Shown: in pieces, positions 43,863 through 58,218 of the stretch
Layout of the letters: the number at the start of each line of letters is the position of its first letter
How positions within the stretch are numbered: position 1 is the stretch's first letter
From: Aegilops tauschii subsp. strangulata
Taxonomy: Eukaryota > Streptophyta > Magnoliopsida > Poales > Poaceae
Length of the DNA: 64,000 bases
Direction of reading: 5' to 3'
NCBI RefSeq assembly: GCF_002575655.3
Contig: NC_053036.3
Span: forward strand, 650,401,387 to 650,465,386
The notes under the pieces: generated by a model
The model's input: the letters and a program-made list of their open reading frames with translations, nothing else
Told to the model about the DNA's origin: nothing
The model's database searches: none
Translations under genes and position numbers: made by a program

Positions 43863-44328
43863 ATTAGGTAATTATGCCTAGCCGGACGAGCTCCGCTTAG
43901 TTGATGTAATGTAATAAAAAATCCGTCATGTTTATATAAAATTCGGCCGTGTTTATATGAAATCCAGCCATGTTTGAACGAATATCGCTCAGTTAGTTCG
44001 AACTGTTGCCAAAATGCATGCGGTTATGGTTGGATGGCGTCTTCCTGCATCCGTGTCCGCGGACTGGTACCTCCCTATCCGCGAATGGATGCGGAAGAAA
44101 ATTTACGGGTTGACGTTGGAGGTGCCCTTATGTTCACGCGTGAGAGAGAGCTTGTCTTTTACCTGTATATTCGCGCCTATCAGTTTAGTTGTCATGTGAG
44201 CCCTTTGTCCTTAGCATCTTGAACTAAGAGATATTTAGTTAAACAATGTAGTGTTTGATCAACACATGCGTGGCCCACTGAATACACACTAATTAATTAA
44301 GCCACATGCCTATCGTGTTCAGATCGCG

Positions 44329-45678
44329 TCTCTAGTGTTGGCGTAAGGCATGCGAGAAATGATGGAGGTTTGGCTCTTCGACCCATCCCGGTCCAAGTTT
44401 GCGCTGTTTTTGGGGTAAAACGGACAACGCGCGGACGGGCGGGCCGTGTGCGCATGTCCTCCCCTAGCCCGCAATCGGTGGCACATGGACGTTTTTTTTC
44501 TATCCGCCCCCCTCCCTCCCTCCGGCCGCACCCCCTCCACTCTTTCCCACTCTTGTCCACTCTTTCCCTCGCCGCCGCCGCCGCCGCCGCCGCCATTGCA
44601 GCTGTGCAGCTCGGACGCGCGCTCGCCCAACCCTTCCCCTCGTCTCCCCCAAGCTACCCAACCACGGCCACCTGATTTGAGCACCCGGCGGCCGGATATG
44701 GAGCGGATCCGGTCGGTCTTGAGCTCGCCCGGCTGTGGGAGGCCGCGCCGCGCCATGGACTAGCCGGGCACCGGGCCGGAAGGCCCTGGCAAGGCCGCAA
44801 GGCCGCATGCAGGTAGTGGCTCCTCCTCTAGCCGCTCGGGTCTACACCGTCGGTGGTCCGCCGGCAGATACACGAATGGCGGTCGGCCAGGTTCGGTGCT
44901 AGCCCAAAAGCTCGTCGGCGCACTGTTGCCACTCATTAAGTGCGACCACTGCCCAAAGAAGGTCGTGCGCCGCGTGTCTACAACACCAGAACATCCCGGA
45001 TGGGTGTTCATCAAGTGCTTAAACGATGGGATATGTGCTATTTTTAGCTTTGGTTGTGCTCTTGGATTTGACTAGTTGTGCTAACTTAAAATTTTATTGT
45101 GTAGCATGGATGCAAGTTTTGTTATTAGGAAGAAGAGTACATCGATATATTGATAGAGCGCAATTTAGTAGATGTTCGTGCACTTTTAACTACCACAGAG
45201 GCTAGAGATGAGACTAGTGCACTTGTTGCTAGAATAGAGGCTAGACATGAAACTAGATGTGAGGAAGCAACGTCTACTTCTTTACACTCGAAGAAGAAAG
45301 AAGCATGCAAGATCGAGCCTCCTCCGCAAATAAACAATGAATGCATCGAGAAGGCACTAATCCAACTTACCAGAGCAGTTACGGAAGTTGGATATCTTCT
45401 AAAATGTATTCTTGTGGTTCTTGTTTTTTTGTCTTGGTTTTCTAGTCAAAATTTGGTGATGTATTTCTCATGTACCAAAAATGAATGATGAAAAAAAGTT
45501 ATGGGCTTGCAAAGAAAAATGTACGCGGACAGGATGCGGCCGGGATGCGTCCGCGTGTTGGGCGCACGGCCACCGCATCCCAGAAACTGCCCGAACACGA
45601 CCCCATTGCCCTACCAAAGGGACAGAATACCGGGCAAAACGGACGTCCGTTTGGGGTCGTGCGGTGGAGTTGGCCTTA
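44329..45678 (+). mobile_element. Probable Harbinger-type element with GRF zinc-finger gene, copy C
   Basis: Same as 8160-9507. The T-run near 44492 is two bases longer than in copy A. Confidence 0.4.
44755..45488 (+). pseudogene. GRF-type zinc-finger gene, decayed, copy C
   Basis: Same three lesions as copy A. The exon 2 frame is identical to A and B. Confidence 0.65.
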
Positions 45679-47453
45679 CAGCTGCTAACAAACCGATATG
45701 AGACTGACATGTGGACCCAGCTGAAGATATATGTAACATATAAGGTTCTAGGGTAACATCTCGGATGAAAGCTTCCATATGACGAATATTTTTTCAAAAA
45801 GTTTGACAAATTGAACATCTATCATAAATTTAAATTTAAATTAATTTTGTGTGTGCTGAAACGAAAACAAATCACTTCCTATAGATCAGAATCCACCCTT
45901 TATTCACAGCAAAGTTATTTTTCATTTCGGTAAGAGCAAACTGAATTTAAACTGGGTTTGTTTATAGATGTATGTTGATTGTTTTAAACTAGAATATTGA
46001 AATGTAGAAAATTTGCATGCCTTTACCAAATTAGAGGACATTTTCACCTTGTACGTTAACTGTCACAAACGTCTATAGATCAATGCTGTTGCTACTTTGT
46101 GTTCCTTATATTTTGCAAAAAAAAGGAACTCTTTTATCCTGTGCCATAAAACTCTTCCTTTTAACACTTCTATATGCTGGGTTGACGGCATCTCATCAAT
46201 ATAGCTAGGTCTCTAATTTTAGTTCTGAAGTAAACGGACCCAGTGGGTAAACAAGTGGACATACAGTAGGCTTATCCTTGCCAAAATGGACAAATAGAGT
46301 GTTTTGCAAAAAATAATAAAAAAATTGAAGCTCTAACAGTCGGGCTGTTGGTAATGAAAATGTCAAACCTTCATACAAATAGGCAGCAATGCACGTGCAT
46401 ACTGGCACTACTTGTATCATACTGGCATTCTAAGATGACGATCACATACCTTTTAGACTAAAAATCATAACGACAGTTTGACTTCTAATTAAAAATCCAC
46501 TTTGTTTATAAAAAACTATGTACGTTATGCGTTTGTTTTACAATTCTAAGGCAGAGCAAAGACCAGACCTCATTCAGTGTTTCACTCTTCCCTGTTCTTC
46601 TGAATTATAGTTGTAGTTACAAGGATCATGACGCAAGCAAGCACTTCGACAAAATTTAACATGAAGGTTGGTTTCTTTTGGAGAAATAAAAATACATTAT
46701 TCCTATAAAGGATGGTGGAGTACCCGCCTTCGTGACTGCTCGACGGCGATTAGAGCCTCCCAGCCGTCCGTTGCCGGGTGGCATGCTGCAGGAGCTTCTC
46801 GGGGCCGCTCTAGGCCGTCCAATCTGCCTGGACGGCTCCGACCCGGGCGACTTGGTTGGAGGGTCCATGACAGATGGACTGAGGGCGCGCGATCATTACA
46901 GTCAGTGTGCGTCCATGACGGGTGGACTGAGGGTGTGCGATCGCCGCACTCAGACGGCTGGTTGATGACGAGTAGACCGAAGGCGCGCGATTGCTACATT
47001 CGGAAAAGAGCCTCCTCAACGTACATTGTCGGTTGGCTTGCGGCAGGAGGCTCTCGTGGATGAGGCGAGCCGTTGCATCTGCCCGAACCAGCAGGTGTCC
47101 GGCCGACTAGTCTGGAGTGTCCATGATGGGTGGACCGCTCAGCTCGCTCGGGGCCAACGTCATTGGGCAGTGTCAGGCCTGCCAGCACACTCACGCAAAG
47201 CTCTAGTTGAGCCCGCCTAGCGGCGTACTTGCCCCTAGGTGGGTTGGTACGGTCGCGACAGGCACGAAAGCCGGGTCCCGGTCACAGCGCCGGCTCGCGC
47301 GTGGGGCCCGATTCGGGATTGCGTGTGCTAGTGGGCGCGTGGGGCCATCCCGCCCGAGCCGGCTGCCTTGTTGGTGCCTGTTTCATCCAGTTAGAGCCGG
47401 CTCTTAGCGTCTCCCGGCCAGAGTCGGCACAGCGTGTTGTCCGGTGCTACTTG

Positions 47454-48357
47454 TGATATGCATTGGGATTTTCCCTGAAGAGGCTGGATGAAATAACATA
47501 GTAGCAGATAGTATTCCCCTCAGTGGAGAACCAAGGTTATCGAACCAATAAGAGATTCAAAGACAAAAGTCGACAATACCTGCACACGAACAAACAAAAT
47601 ACGGCACCCAACACGGGCAAGAGGGTTGTCAATCCCTTGTACTTGGTAATTGTAAGGATTAATACCGATAGTTGTAGATATATAAATTGCAAAAAAAAAC
47701 TAATAAATTGCAGCGAGCTTGTTAGGGCTGTAGTAATAATGATGAATGGACCCAGAAGACATAGCTTTCACTAGCGGCATCTCTCTCAAGAACATAGCAA
47801 ATGATGGGTACACAAATTACGTTCGGCAATTGATAGAAAAGAGGATAATAATCATGTTATTCATGGCATGATGAGTACTACGCATTATATCCGTGACAAG
47901 TAGACTGTTAAACTTACTGACGCCTACTACCGTTACTCCATTTCGAGAGCGCTTCTATGCTTGGATCTCTACGTATTAAGTTGATAACAAACAAAGTAAT
48001 GCTTGAAGCAGGATGACATAATATAGACAAAATAAGGATAAATAATATGATTGAACCACGTCATTTTATCCTTAGTAGCGACAATACAAATATGCGCATT
48101 GCTATCCTTCTGTCACAAAGTAAGGACACTGCAAAATTAAAACTACTAATATGCACCACTTTCACTAAAGATCTAATTATCAACTTGGCAAAGAAAACTC
48201 ATAGATCGGTAAGCATAGTTACAACAATCACACAATAAAGTTTAGAATATAACTCAATTAATTTCAATGAATAATCTGATCATAAACACACAATTCATCG
48301 CCTCCCAACAAACGTATTGCAAAAGAAGATTACATCGAAAGAACTCCGAGGATAACA
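47454..48357 (-). mobile_element. Gypsy LTR fragment, copy C
   Basis: Same as 11283-12186, with a C-to-A change near 48288. Confidence 0.6.
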
Positions 48358-48657
48358 TTGTACTCCCTCAGTTCCTTTATGTAAGGTATATTATTTTCGG
48401 TGCATAATTATAGATTAGTTAGGACGAAATTACTCTTGGCAAAATTATTGGTTATTGGCAAGTAAATCAGTTAGTCCAGGAAAATAAGAGATACATGCAA
48501 TCGAGAGAGAGAGAGACTTTCCTTCTTTTACTACAAGGAGAGATACACACAATCATGAGAGAGATACTTTGCTTTTTTCTGGAGGGCTAAAAAGGGAATT
48601 GTGAGGAATTAGAAGAGATACACACAATCACTGACTTGAAGCCTTGAATTATTACTC

Positions 48658-48728
48658 AAAAAAAGGGGCAGCCCGGTGCATGTAGCTCCCGTTTGCGCAG
48701 GTTTCGGGGAAGGGTCCGGCCACTTCCC
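48658..48728 (-). mobile_element. Au-type SINE fragment, copy C
   Basis: Same as 12487-12557, including the same truncation point. Confidence 0.55.
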
Positions 48729-49150
48729 CTGACCTGTTATAGTAAGTTTACAGTTACTATGGGCCTTGAGTTCACATAGAAGTAGAGTAGGTCAGGCTCC
48801 TTAGAAACGATTCAGGACAGTGGCTTAAGTGTGCCAGTTATGATTTGTCTTGATGTAGGCAGTAGGCTGCTGGTAGTCAGTGGCACAGATAACTTAAAAG
48901 CTGGAGTACTATTATCTAAAGCTGCACTGTTGTCAAAGGTGTAAAATCCAAACCCTGAAACCTGTTACTGCGGTAGCCGGTAGGTCTCTAGTAACTGGAA
49001 GTTTGCATAATCTCACCCATGGTACGATAGGCTTTTTTGGCCCATGTGTGTGTTCAAGGGCCTTTCTGTTATAATTGGTGCTTGGTACAATATTTAGTGC
49101 TACTCTTGAACCCGTTGGATAACCATACATCAACTTCTGCAATTTTGTAG

Positions 49151-52100
49151 CAAAATTTGGCTCGGACAGATGATGAGTCCTGGAAGGAGCGGGAAGCTGC
49201 TGTTTTATCGATTGGTGCTATAGCAGAGGGATGCATCACTGGGTTATACCCCCACCTTCCACAGGTAACCAACGACATATTCATAGCCCCATATACGTTG
49301 CAAGAAAGCAATTCCTCTCTTGACTAAGCCTCAGTAACAGCAAGAACACATGCCATGCATCAAATCATATTGAGACGACCATGGCTGATAATTTTCCTGA
49401 ATTTAGTCTTCAGAAGCATTTTAATTAGCCTGATTACTTGCTTCTCTCATGAACCTTCTATAACATATCTGAGAATTTTCTTCTCAGCATGTGATAAAAT
49501 CTTTTAAAAAATTCAGTTGCATTAATAGTTCCTGCATGATAAATTTCACATTCAGTTGCATCAATAGTTCCTGCATAATAAATTTCACATTCTTCCATGA
49601 TCTGTGTTATCTGTGAGATTTTGGACTCTAGTGAGTTGCGGTTCAATTATTACTTTTCCTGTCTTCAACTATCTCTCTACATCGCTTGCAGTTTGCTGTA
49701 TCTTTTCTGAGATGTTCTGTTCCATTGCAGATGGTTGCCTTCCTAATCCCACTTCTCGATGATAAGTTTCCTCTTATTCGGAGTATTACTTGCTGGACCC
49801 TCTCCCGATACAGCAAGTTCATTGTTCAGGTAACAGAATAATCATATGTATTGATGCTACATCGTCTGTTTGGAAGTATACCTTTTCCTGCAAAGGCTTG
49901 ATTTTTTTCTACCTACCATGTAGTGCCATTAGAACATGTAGCATTTTTGGTTGCGTTGGTACATGTATAATATGTTGTGTATTTAAGCCTGTACTGGTGA
50001 ACCACTCACTTCAATGTATACACCCAGTGGTCTCTAATGTTTCCGGGGGTAGGTACCCAAAGGGTTCTACTGTGGACTTCAGACAATGTTTTACTGAAGT
50101 GGACTTTGTTTATGTGTCCTTAGTTCGTAGATTTGTCTCTCTTAACTTCTTATTACACTTCTTTTTTTGCTGGCGCAAAGCCTTGGCCATCCAAATGGTC
50201 GCGAACAATTTGATAAGATTCTCATGGGTTTGCTTAGAAGGATATTGGATACTAACAAAAGAGTGCAGGAGGCTGCCTGTTCTGCATTTGCAACGCTTGA
50301 AGAGGTTCTTTATCTATTTTTGAGTTGATTTCCTGCACTGAGATCTTGTGTGTAATTACTAATTATGACATATTGGCTTCTGTTCTTCAGGAGGCTGCAG
50401 AAGAACTAGTACCGCGACTGGAAGTCATTTTGCAGCACCTTATGTGTGCATATGGAAAATACCAGGTTCATTAGATTTCAAACATTTATAGTTTGCAATC
50501 AGCTATTCCCTCCATTTCGCTATACAAGACCACCTGTCCAAGTTCATGGTAGTTAGACTCAAACACGAGGTTGACCTTGTATACCGAAACGGGGCAAGTT
50601 CACTTCTTAGTTCTAATGCTATGTTTTCCTTCTGAGCAGAGGCGGAACCTTAGGATACTCTATGACGCTCTTGGTACCCTTGCTGATGCTGTTGGAGCAG
50701 AGCTAAACCAGGTTCAACATTTGATAAATTCCCCTTTTGCTTGTTCTTTGACTTATCAAATAAACTTCTTTGACGGTTTCCTCATTCAGTTTTCCATGGT
50801 GTTAGTTCCTTATCAAGATTATTAATCCCTTCTAAATGATGTCATGCAGGCAAAATATCTTGATATATTTATGCCACCATTAATCGCGAAGTGGCAGCAA
50901 CTTCCCAACTCTGACAAGGATCTATTTCCGCTACTTGAATGCTTTACATCTATTGCACAGGTATTGCTAATATTTTCATCTGTGACTAGCTTGTACTCGT
51001 TTTGAAGTCTGAACTTGTTGTATCTATGTGAAAGATCTGTAGTACTGCTAACAGTTGCCTATCTTGATACTGTACTACAAGAATGTGTAAAGTTCTCGCG
51101 CATGTCTTTTTCATCCAATATAACTCCTACTGCAGCAATTGGTTTGCTGAGTTAGTTAGTTCTCGTTCTACTAAAGCAGAATTACTTTGCATTTCATTGT
51201 GGGTCAGGACAGGATGAGTGGCCTCTTAAATAACCTCTGTTGAATCCTGTCTTATTGTACTCAAAATAACATTAGGAATTCCTATGGACCTTTTCCTTTC
51301 AGGCACTGGGACCAGGATTTTCTCAGTTTGCTGAGCCAGTGTTTGTGAGGTGCATCAGTCTTATCCAAACTCAGCAGTTGGCAAAGGTCTGCACAATCCC
51401 CCCCCCCCCCCCCCCCCTTCCCCTTCCACTTTAAGGGTAGATTTAACTTAAATATCTACTATGATCTGTACATCAAGTCTAACCACAAAGGCACAAACAC
51501 ATTCCCATGCTCTAACAAGCAATTTTTTTGTCTTAATTGATGCCTTAATAATGCAGTGTTCATCACTGAATGCTTAATGTGTCTTTTTTGGTCATTTATG
51601 GAAGAGGAATTAATAATAATATTATGATCTCAAGTAGGATCTTTTCAGCCTATACCTTCTTGTATTTGTACGAGTTGGTGAAAACCACATACACAATTTA
51701 TCTTCATCATTCTTGTTGGTATAGAAGACACTTGATGAAGTTGCTCCTAATTAGAGTCACATTCTGTGAACATCTGTCATAAGTTTTGTAGTCTTAAGCA
51801 TAGAGATTTTCTTCTCCTGTTTGCTTGGTTTCTGGTACTCCGATCTTTTAAGTACCCTGGATTATGCCAACTTAAAAATCAATCTGTTTGCCAATTTGAC
51901 ATCAATCTTTGCTGGAGCTTGCTATAGGGTTTAATACATGAGACAAGCTCATCCGGTTCTGTTGCTTAAGGGATATCTCCTTTCTACATGCAGGTTGATC
52001 CTGCTGCAGCAGGTGCGTTGTATGATAAGGAATTCATTGTCTGTGCATTGGACCTGTTGTCTGGACTTACAGAAGGACTTGGTGGCGGTATTGAAAGTCT

Positions 52101-54180
52101 GGTAAATTCAACTCTCCCATCAATGATATTCACTTTTCCTGCATCAAGTTCTCAACATCGAACTACCTCAGTAATTTGAGGGGGCTGCATGTGCTGGCAA
52201 CTTATGGCGAAAAGAAAATTAAATTTATTAGTATCATGTAGTACATGTTCTTCATAATATGCTAAAATACACACTCGTTAAGGCTCATACACCCCTTACA
52301 CAGTACTGACAGTGAGTTGAGTTTGGCTAGTAAATTTTATCATACCAGGAAGACTTTCTTATTGGGCAAGCTATCTTTATCTTTGTTTTAGGTTGCACAA
52401 AGCAACTTGAGAGATCTACTTCTGCAATGCTGCGTGGATGAGGCACCTGATGTTCGACAAAGTGCTCTGGCCCTTCTTGGCGACATTTCTAGGGTTGGTT
52501 GCAAAGCTCCTAAACTGATCTTTGTCATCGCTATGTCAATTTTGAGACTATAACACCTTTTTGTATATAGGTCAGCCCTATACATCTTCAGCCACGCCTC
52601 CAAGAATTCCTTACTGCTGCAGCAAAGCAATTGGTAAGTGACTAAGTGCCTATGTTCTTTGTGGTCCAGCATTATTTTATCTCCATTTGTTCCTCACATT
52701 GTTTCTTTGATCTAGACTCCACAATCTGTGAAGGATGCTGTGTCAGTTGCCAACAATGCTTGTTGGGCCATTGGAGAATTAGCAATCAAGGTTTGTGCCA
52801 AGCGTATTATTATTGGCCAGTATATTATTTGCATATCCCTTGAGTTGTTTTTTAGCATATGCCTTTTGTTTACTACTTGTAGCTCCAGTCGTTTGACATG
52901 TACTGCCACTTGCCCCATAGCAATTTCAAAACTCTACCTGTATAAGTTGTGGGCAGTGGGTGCTCTCTGTTTTGTGCCTGGAAGTCAAACGTACTAGTGC
53001 TCATCATTATTGTAAAGTTTCTCAGAATATACCTTTGTTTACTACTTGTAGCGCCAGCCCTTTGACATGTATTGCTACTTGCCCCATAACAATTTCAAAA
53101 CTGTATATATAAGAGTTGTGGGCAGCGGGTGCTCTCTGTTTCGTGCCTTAAAGTCAAGCATACTTAGTGCTCATTAGTATTATTGTAAAAATTCTTGCAT
53201 GTCTGATTGACTATTCCTTGGCAGATTGGCAAGGAAATTTCACCTGTGGTGATCAGTGTTGTTTCATGCTTGGTTCCTATTCTAACAACCCCAGAGGTGA
53301 TTGCCTTTTTCCCCATCATGTTCTCTAGGCGACTGATCATTTCAGCTAAGTGTGTTGTTTGTCGTGCCATTTACAGAGCTTGAATAAGTCACTCATTGAA
53401 AATAGTGCGATCACTCTCGGGAGGCTTTCATGGGTCTGTCCAGACATTGTGGCCCCTCATATGGAGCATTTCATGCAAGCCTGGTGCAATGCCTTGTGCA
53501 TGTGAGCATTCCTTTTTTCTTTCTGTAGCTTTTATGCTATAGGCAAAGATTTGTTGTTTGTAGTTTGATTGCATATGAGATGTGGAGCATGGTTTTTCTT
53601 TATGCTTTCGTGCAATGCTTCTCGGAGTTAATTTCCTTGTTGTACAGGATAAGAGATGATTTCGAGAAAGAGGATGCGTTCCATGGTCTTTGCGCAATGG
53701 TAAACTCGCAGCTCTTTACATAATAGTACTTGCTATTACACTCTTCATAGATGCGAATGGTCACTTACAACAAAAACTCTTGTGTGTGCACCACTAGGTG
53801 GCAGCAAACCCCACAGGGGCTGTGAGCTCACTAGCCAACGTATGCCAGGCCTGTGCAAGTTGGAATGTAAGTTAGTCGTTTCTGTTACATCCGTATGCCT
53901 AGAGTAGCGTCGCATGTATGAGCTCACTTTTATCTGTGCACAGGAGATAAAAAGCGAAGGTTTGCACAATGAAGTGTCCCAGATTTTGAATGGCTACAAG
54001 CAGGTAAAAAACAGCGGGGCCTTTTTGTGGTCGTCGTCGTTTCAGTTTGTGTATGCTGTATGCAAGAAACTGACGGTGATCTTTCTTTCCTCGTAGATGC
54101 TCGGAGCTGCCGGCTGGGAACAGTGCATGTCCACCCTGGAACCAGCAGTGGTGCAGAGATTAGCGAGATACGGGGTCTGA
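49151..54180 (+). pseudogene. TNPO1 (TRN1): Transportin-1 3' half, copy C, exon 3 splice acceptor destroyed
   Basis: The same 17 exons as copy A: 49151-49264, 49731-49829, 50179-50304, 50391-50465, 50640-50711, 50850-50960, 51303-51386, 51994-52101, 52392-52493, 52571-52633, 52716-52790, 53225-53296, 53377-53501, 53648-53699, 53798-53866, 53944-54003, 54097-54180. I found one silent exon change (TAT to TAC near 49249) and one change at 50178 that turns the exon 3 acceptor CAG into CAA. The next AG, 2 nt downstream, would shift the frame. Skipping the 126-bp exon would instead keep the frame and drop 42 residues, about one HEAT repeat. It also lacks the N-terminal half. Confidence 0.85.
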
Positions 54181-54878
54181 CGGCGCTGAGAGCCCTGCGC
54201 CACCGGTTCTTGCTATACAATCACCACTGGAGTTGAACATGAGAAAAGGAGGGAAGGGCATGAGATTGCGCAATCAGGTGTCCCGGGTGTAGCACATTGT
54301 GTGATTTCCTATATGATGATGCGATTGGTTGATTGATTCTGCCTGCCTGGGTTGGTTGGTTGGCTGGTGTTGTATACTGTCCTCTGGTTATACAGGTCTG
54401 CTCAAAGTGTAGCGCGGTAAGAATTGAAATGTGACGAGAGGAACTCTGTTTTTGTCGAGTCGGAAAAGGCGGTGCAGGTGCGCGCCTTGTAGGTTATAGG
54501 AAGTTGAGGTCGGTCGGTCGAGTCAAAATTTGTATTGGCTGGTTGCAGTGGGGCCTTTTTGGGGTTTCGCTTGTCACAACACTGGCAACCCCAGCAGCAG
54601 CACTGAAAGAGTTTTTTTTGTAGAATGTATTCTATGTGAGAGAAAAGAGAGAGAGAGAGAGAGAGTTTAGGTCTAGGGTTTGTTTTTGTAATCCTTGATT
54701 AATAGGAAGGGCGTCCTTGTATTGATTCATTCCCAACAATAATAAAAAAAAAGATTGGAACAGCGTCAGAATCTTTGTTTAGATCAGCTGATGTTGTAAG
54801 AGTGCAACGACTGAACCGTTGTCATCTGCCACCCCTCCCATTGCTCGACCTTCCCTTCTCCCATCAACCTCTCCAGGT

Positions 54879-56046
54879 GGAGTATTTAACCAAAAACTAC
54901 CACATTTCATGGAAGCGTGTCGAAAAACTATCACTTTACGATTTTGTGCGAAAAACTACCACTTTTTTTCTAATCCGTGGCAAAAAACTACCAAGTCGCG
55001 AAATCGCTCGCTTCGCCCGCGCTAAGCACAAATCTGACCGGTTGGGCCCATGAACCAAATGCCACCGTGGCCATCCTTCGCGCCGAGCACATCCAGTTTC
55101 GCCGTCCTCACCTGCTCCTCCCTCCTCGTCCGCGTCCGCTCCCTCCTCTCGTCCCTCTTCCCCCTCGGCCCGTCCGGGTCGGCCGCCCCGGTGTCGAACA
55201 GGGCGCCGCCGCCGCGGGGGGATCTGTTGCTGCCGCTTCCGCTGCCGGTGCTCTGGCGCCGGTCGGCCTTCCTCGGGATGCGGCCAGCGTAGGAGGTGCC
55301 GAGGAGGCCCAGCCGTCCTCGTCGGAGAGATCCCAGCCAAAGCGCTCGGCCATCTCCTGGAGGGCCCCGTCGCCGTCGTTGTAGACGTAGTCGAACTTGG
55401 AGTCGCCGCGGAGGAAGCGGTGCGCGTGCTCCCACTCGACGCGGTTGACATAGACGGGGTCGTCGAGCACCTCGCGTGCCAGGCGCGCCCAGACCAGCGT
55501 GTCCCCGCAGTCGAGCTCCGCGACCACCCAGCGCAGGTAGGACGGCGGCAGCGTGCCTAGCATCTGGCCCTTGTGCTTGCCGAACTCGATCACATGGTCC
55601 CTCGCGGGCCGCGACGACGCGCCGGCGCCCGCGGTGGCCCCGAGCGGGCGGAGGAGGGGGATCCTGGCGGGTCTGGGCAGCGTGGCAGTGGAGCGGCGAC
55701 GGTGAAGGGGGGAGAGAGGCGCCGCTCGGGGTTGGGGTCTCGGCGGAGGCGCCGGGGAGGAAAGGCAGGCCCTTGCGGCGGCGAGCGGGAGCATGGCGTG
55801 CTGGCGGCGGCCGGAGAGCAGGGAAGCTTCCGTGAACTCCGGCGCGAAGAATGGCCACGGTGGCACCATGTTCGTGGGCCCAACTGGTTAGATTTGTGCT
55901 TAGCACGGGCGAAGCAAGCGATTTCGCGACATGGTAGTTTTTTGGCACGAATTAGGAAAAAAGTGGTAGTTTTTCGCACAAAATCGTAAAGTGGTAGTTT
56001 TTCAACACGTTTCCATGAAATGTGGTAGTTTTTGGTTAAATACTCC
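54879..56046 (-). mobile_element. Gene-carrying TIR element, C/D copy
   Basis: Same length and ends as 18701-19868, with no difference noticed in the carried reading frames. Confidence 0.7.
55022..55794 (-). pseudogene. DUF3820-domain gene, frameshifted, C/D copy
   Basis: Same reading frames and same break near 55308 as 18844-19616, so the break is shared. Convergent to the transportin fragment, as in copy A. Confidence 0.65.
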
Positions 56047-56419
56047 TCGAGGTGACGTCCTCTACATGCTGTCGTTGGCGACGTAGGAGGACATGGTGTA
56101 TCACCCCATTGACAACGCCCCCATCAACCTCTGAGAGTGCGCCTGAGGTGGGCGTCTTGTCGGTGGTGGTCATGCGTGGATTCAACATCCTATGTGCGGA
56201 TCGAATATGTAGGCAGGCGCCGGGCTGATGCAGTTCGACATCAGCTATGTTTGTTGGATCAGGCGGATCTAGCTGGATGCACTACTCGTTGGCTCTGTCA
56301 CGTTGCGAGGTGGTGTGAGGCGCGACCTTTCTCTCCCTCACTGGTTTTGGTGAACATTGCCATGGCGGCGCATCTGACAGGCAGTGACAACTACGGGGCA
56401 CTGTATTGGTGCACATAAG

Positions 56420-56776
56420 GTTGGAAAAAAGGTAGACGTAAGCGAGGCGGTTGGCTTTTGCTTAGTGCCTAGGCGGTGCCTAAGCGCCCTAGGGGCAGCC
56501 TAGGCGGTAATATAGTTTTTACTCGTAGTGTATTTATGATTATTATATGGGTGTTGATATTAGTTTAGGGCATATAAATTAATTAATTACCATCTACTGC
56601 CATTGGAATACAATCCGTTTGACATATCAGTGTAGTATGCGGCATTATTTCTTGCTTGAGTAGGCAATTCCTTGCTTGCCCTGCCTAGACCTCCATTTAT
56701 GCCCTAGGCGAGGTGTTTGGCCATTGCCTAGCGCCCAGGCGTGCCTAAACGCCTCCTAGGCACTGCCTTTTCCAAC
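56420..56776. mobile_element. MITE-like element with CCTAGGCG-rich ends, copy D
   Basis: Same element as 587-943, carrying the copy B alleles at the two variable positions. Confidence 0.5.
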
Positions 56777-58218
56777 AGACACGGCTATCACTGGCAAGGT
56801 GGCAGTGCATGGAAGTGATGCGATTATGTCTTCCCTTCCTTGCAATTTCTCCTTTTTGTCGGCTAGTACTGTGCGAGCAGGCTGGTAGACTGGTAGATGG
56901 TTGCAGCGACTATCGAGATAGAAGGTGGTGCGGGTGAAACCCTAGCTGTTAGTTGCACGAGAAAGAAAAAGAGCGAGTCCAGAAGGAGGAGAGAACCACC
57001 ATCCACGAGTTTTGGATCAGGTTGGCACACAATGGCAGATGTAATTCTCCACAAAATGGAAAGTAGTTCCGAAATCGACCTGCTAAAGCGAGAGCCAATG
57101 AGGAGATGACTATTGATTGGCACTTCATGCACTTTAGAAATATCTGTTTAGTTACAGTTAAACTTCACAGTCTTGAACTCCATACATCTTAAGCTATTTT
57201 ACATCCATATACTCTAAAATCACTCTACCAAGTTCTAAAGATATTTAATGGTACATACACAAACACATTATAATATGTCAAAGGGTATATGTTAATTGGT
57301 GCAATAATGTGAAAGTATCGGTTTCCTCTTTGCTTTATTGTCAAAAAAATGTAATAGTTGATTTTTCTTAAACACCATTAAATAAATAATACAAACATGC
57401 TTTGTAACAAAATACAGTTTCAATGTAGCACAACAAATGTTTTGGTAATGGTGAATAAATTCATTGAATGACAAATTTCTACCTTATTATAAATGTGCAT
57501 TTTGAGGTGTTAATGCTGCCAGTTAAACCAAAAAAGTTTTTATATATAAATAATCAAATAACGTATCAATAAAATAACATACATTGATTAGATAAAAAAG
57601 TTTAGTATAAATGGATAGGTAAGTATATTTTTAACTATACGGCGAGTTAAGAATGAAATTTTCCTTCCTCAACCAAAAAAACTAGGTTACAAATAATGCG
57701 TATTGATCCAACCTAAAACACTAATGCATCGATCCAACCTTAAATTAATAACCCTATAAATCAAGAACAGACACAAAAAAAAAGTTTTACGAAACTTGCA
57801 CTCCTTAATCAAGAACTTTACAAATCCAGAACCCAAAAAATAAAATAGATAAAAGGTAACTAAGAAAATAATGAAGATTTTAGAGTATTTAGAAAGTAAG
57901 AGTTAACAATGGGCGCTAGGATAGATATCCTGGCAGCATGTCTCGATTCCTACTTGATTTCATGAAATTATATTGTGTCGACTCAAAAATTATTACAAAA
58001 TTCCCATATAATCTGGACTAGTTATTTTCTAAATAAATAGACAGAGATTGTGGTGGTTCCTCAAAAGTAAAACATTATGTCCCACGTAAAAATAATTATA
58101 TAATATAAAACATATCCAACGAGAAGAAGTAATACTAGTTTGATATTGTAGGTGTTACTGACTCTTTCCTTATGGGCGATTGGAATTACAAATATTTGCC
58201 GGCTACAATATCAAACTA

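Larger units (their letters stand above)
31973..55833 (+). repeat. Array unit, copy C (5' part deleted, split by a retrotransposon)
   Basis: Resumes at copy A position 5403, is interrupted at 31994 by a 9.6-kb Copia element, continues at 41603, and runs to the end of the unit. It carries the second transportin fragment and the second complete TIR element. A GA run near 54650 is 10 bp longer than in copy A, and a poly-C run in a transportin intron is 3 bp shorter. Confidence 0.95.
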
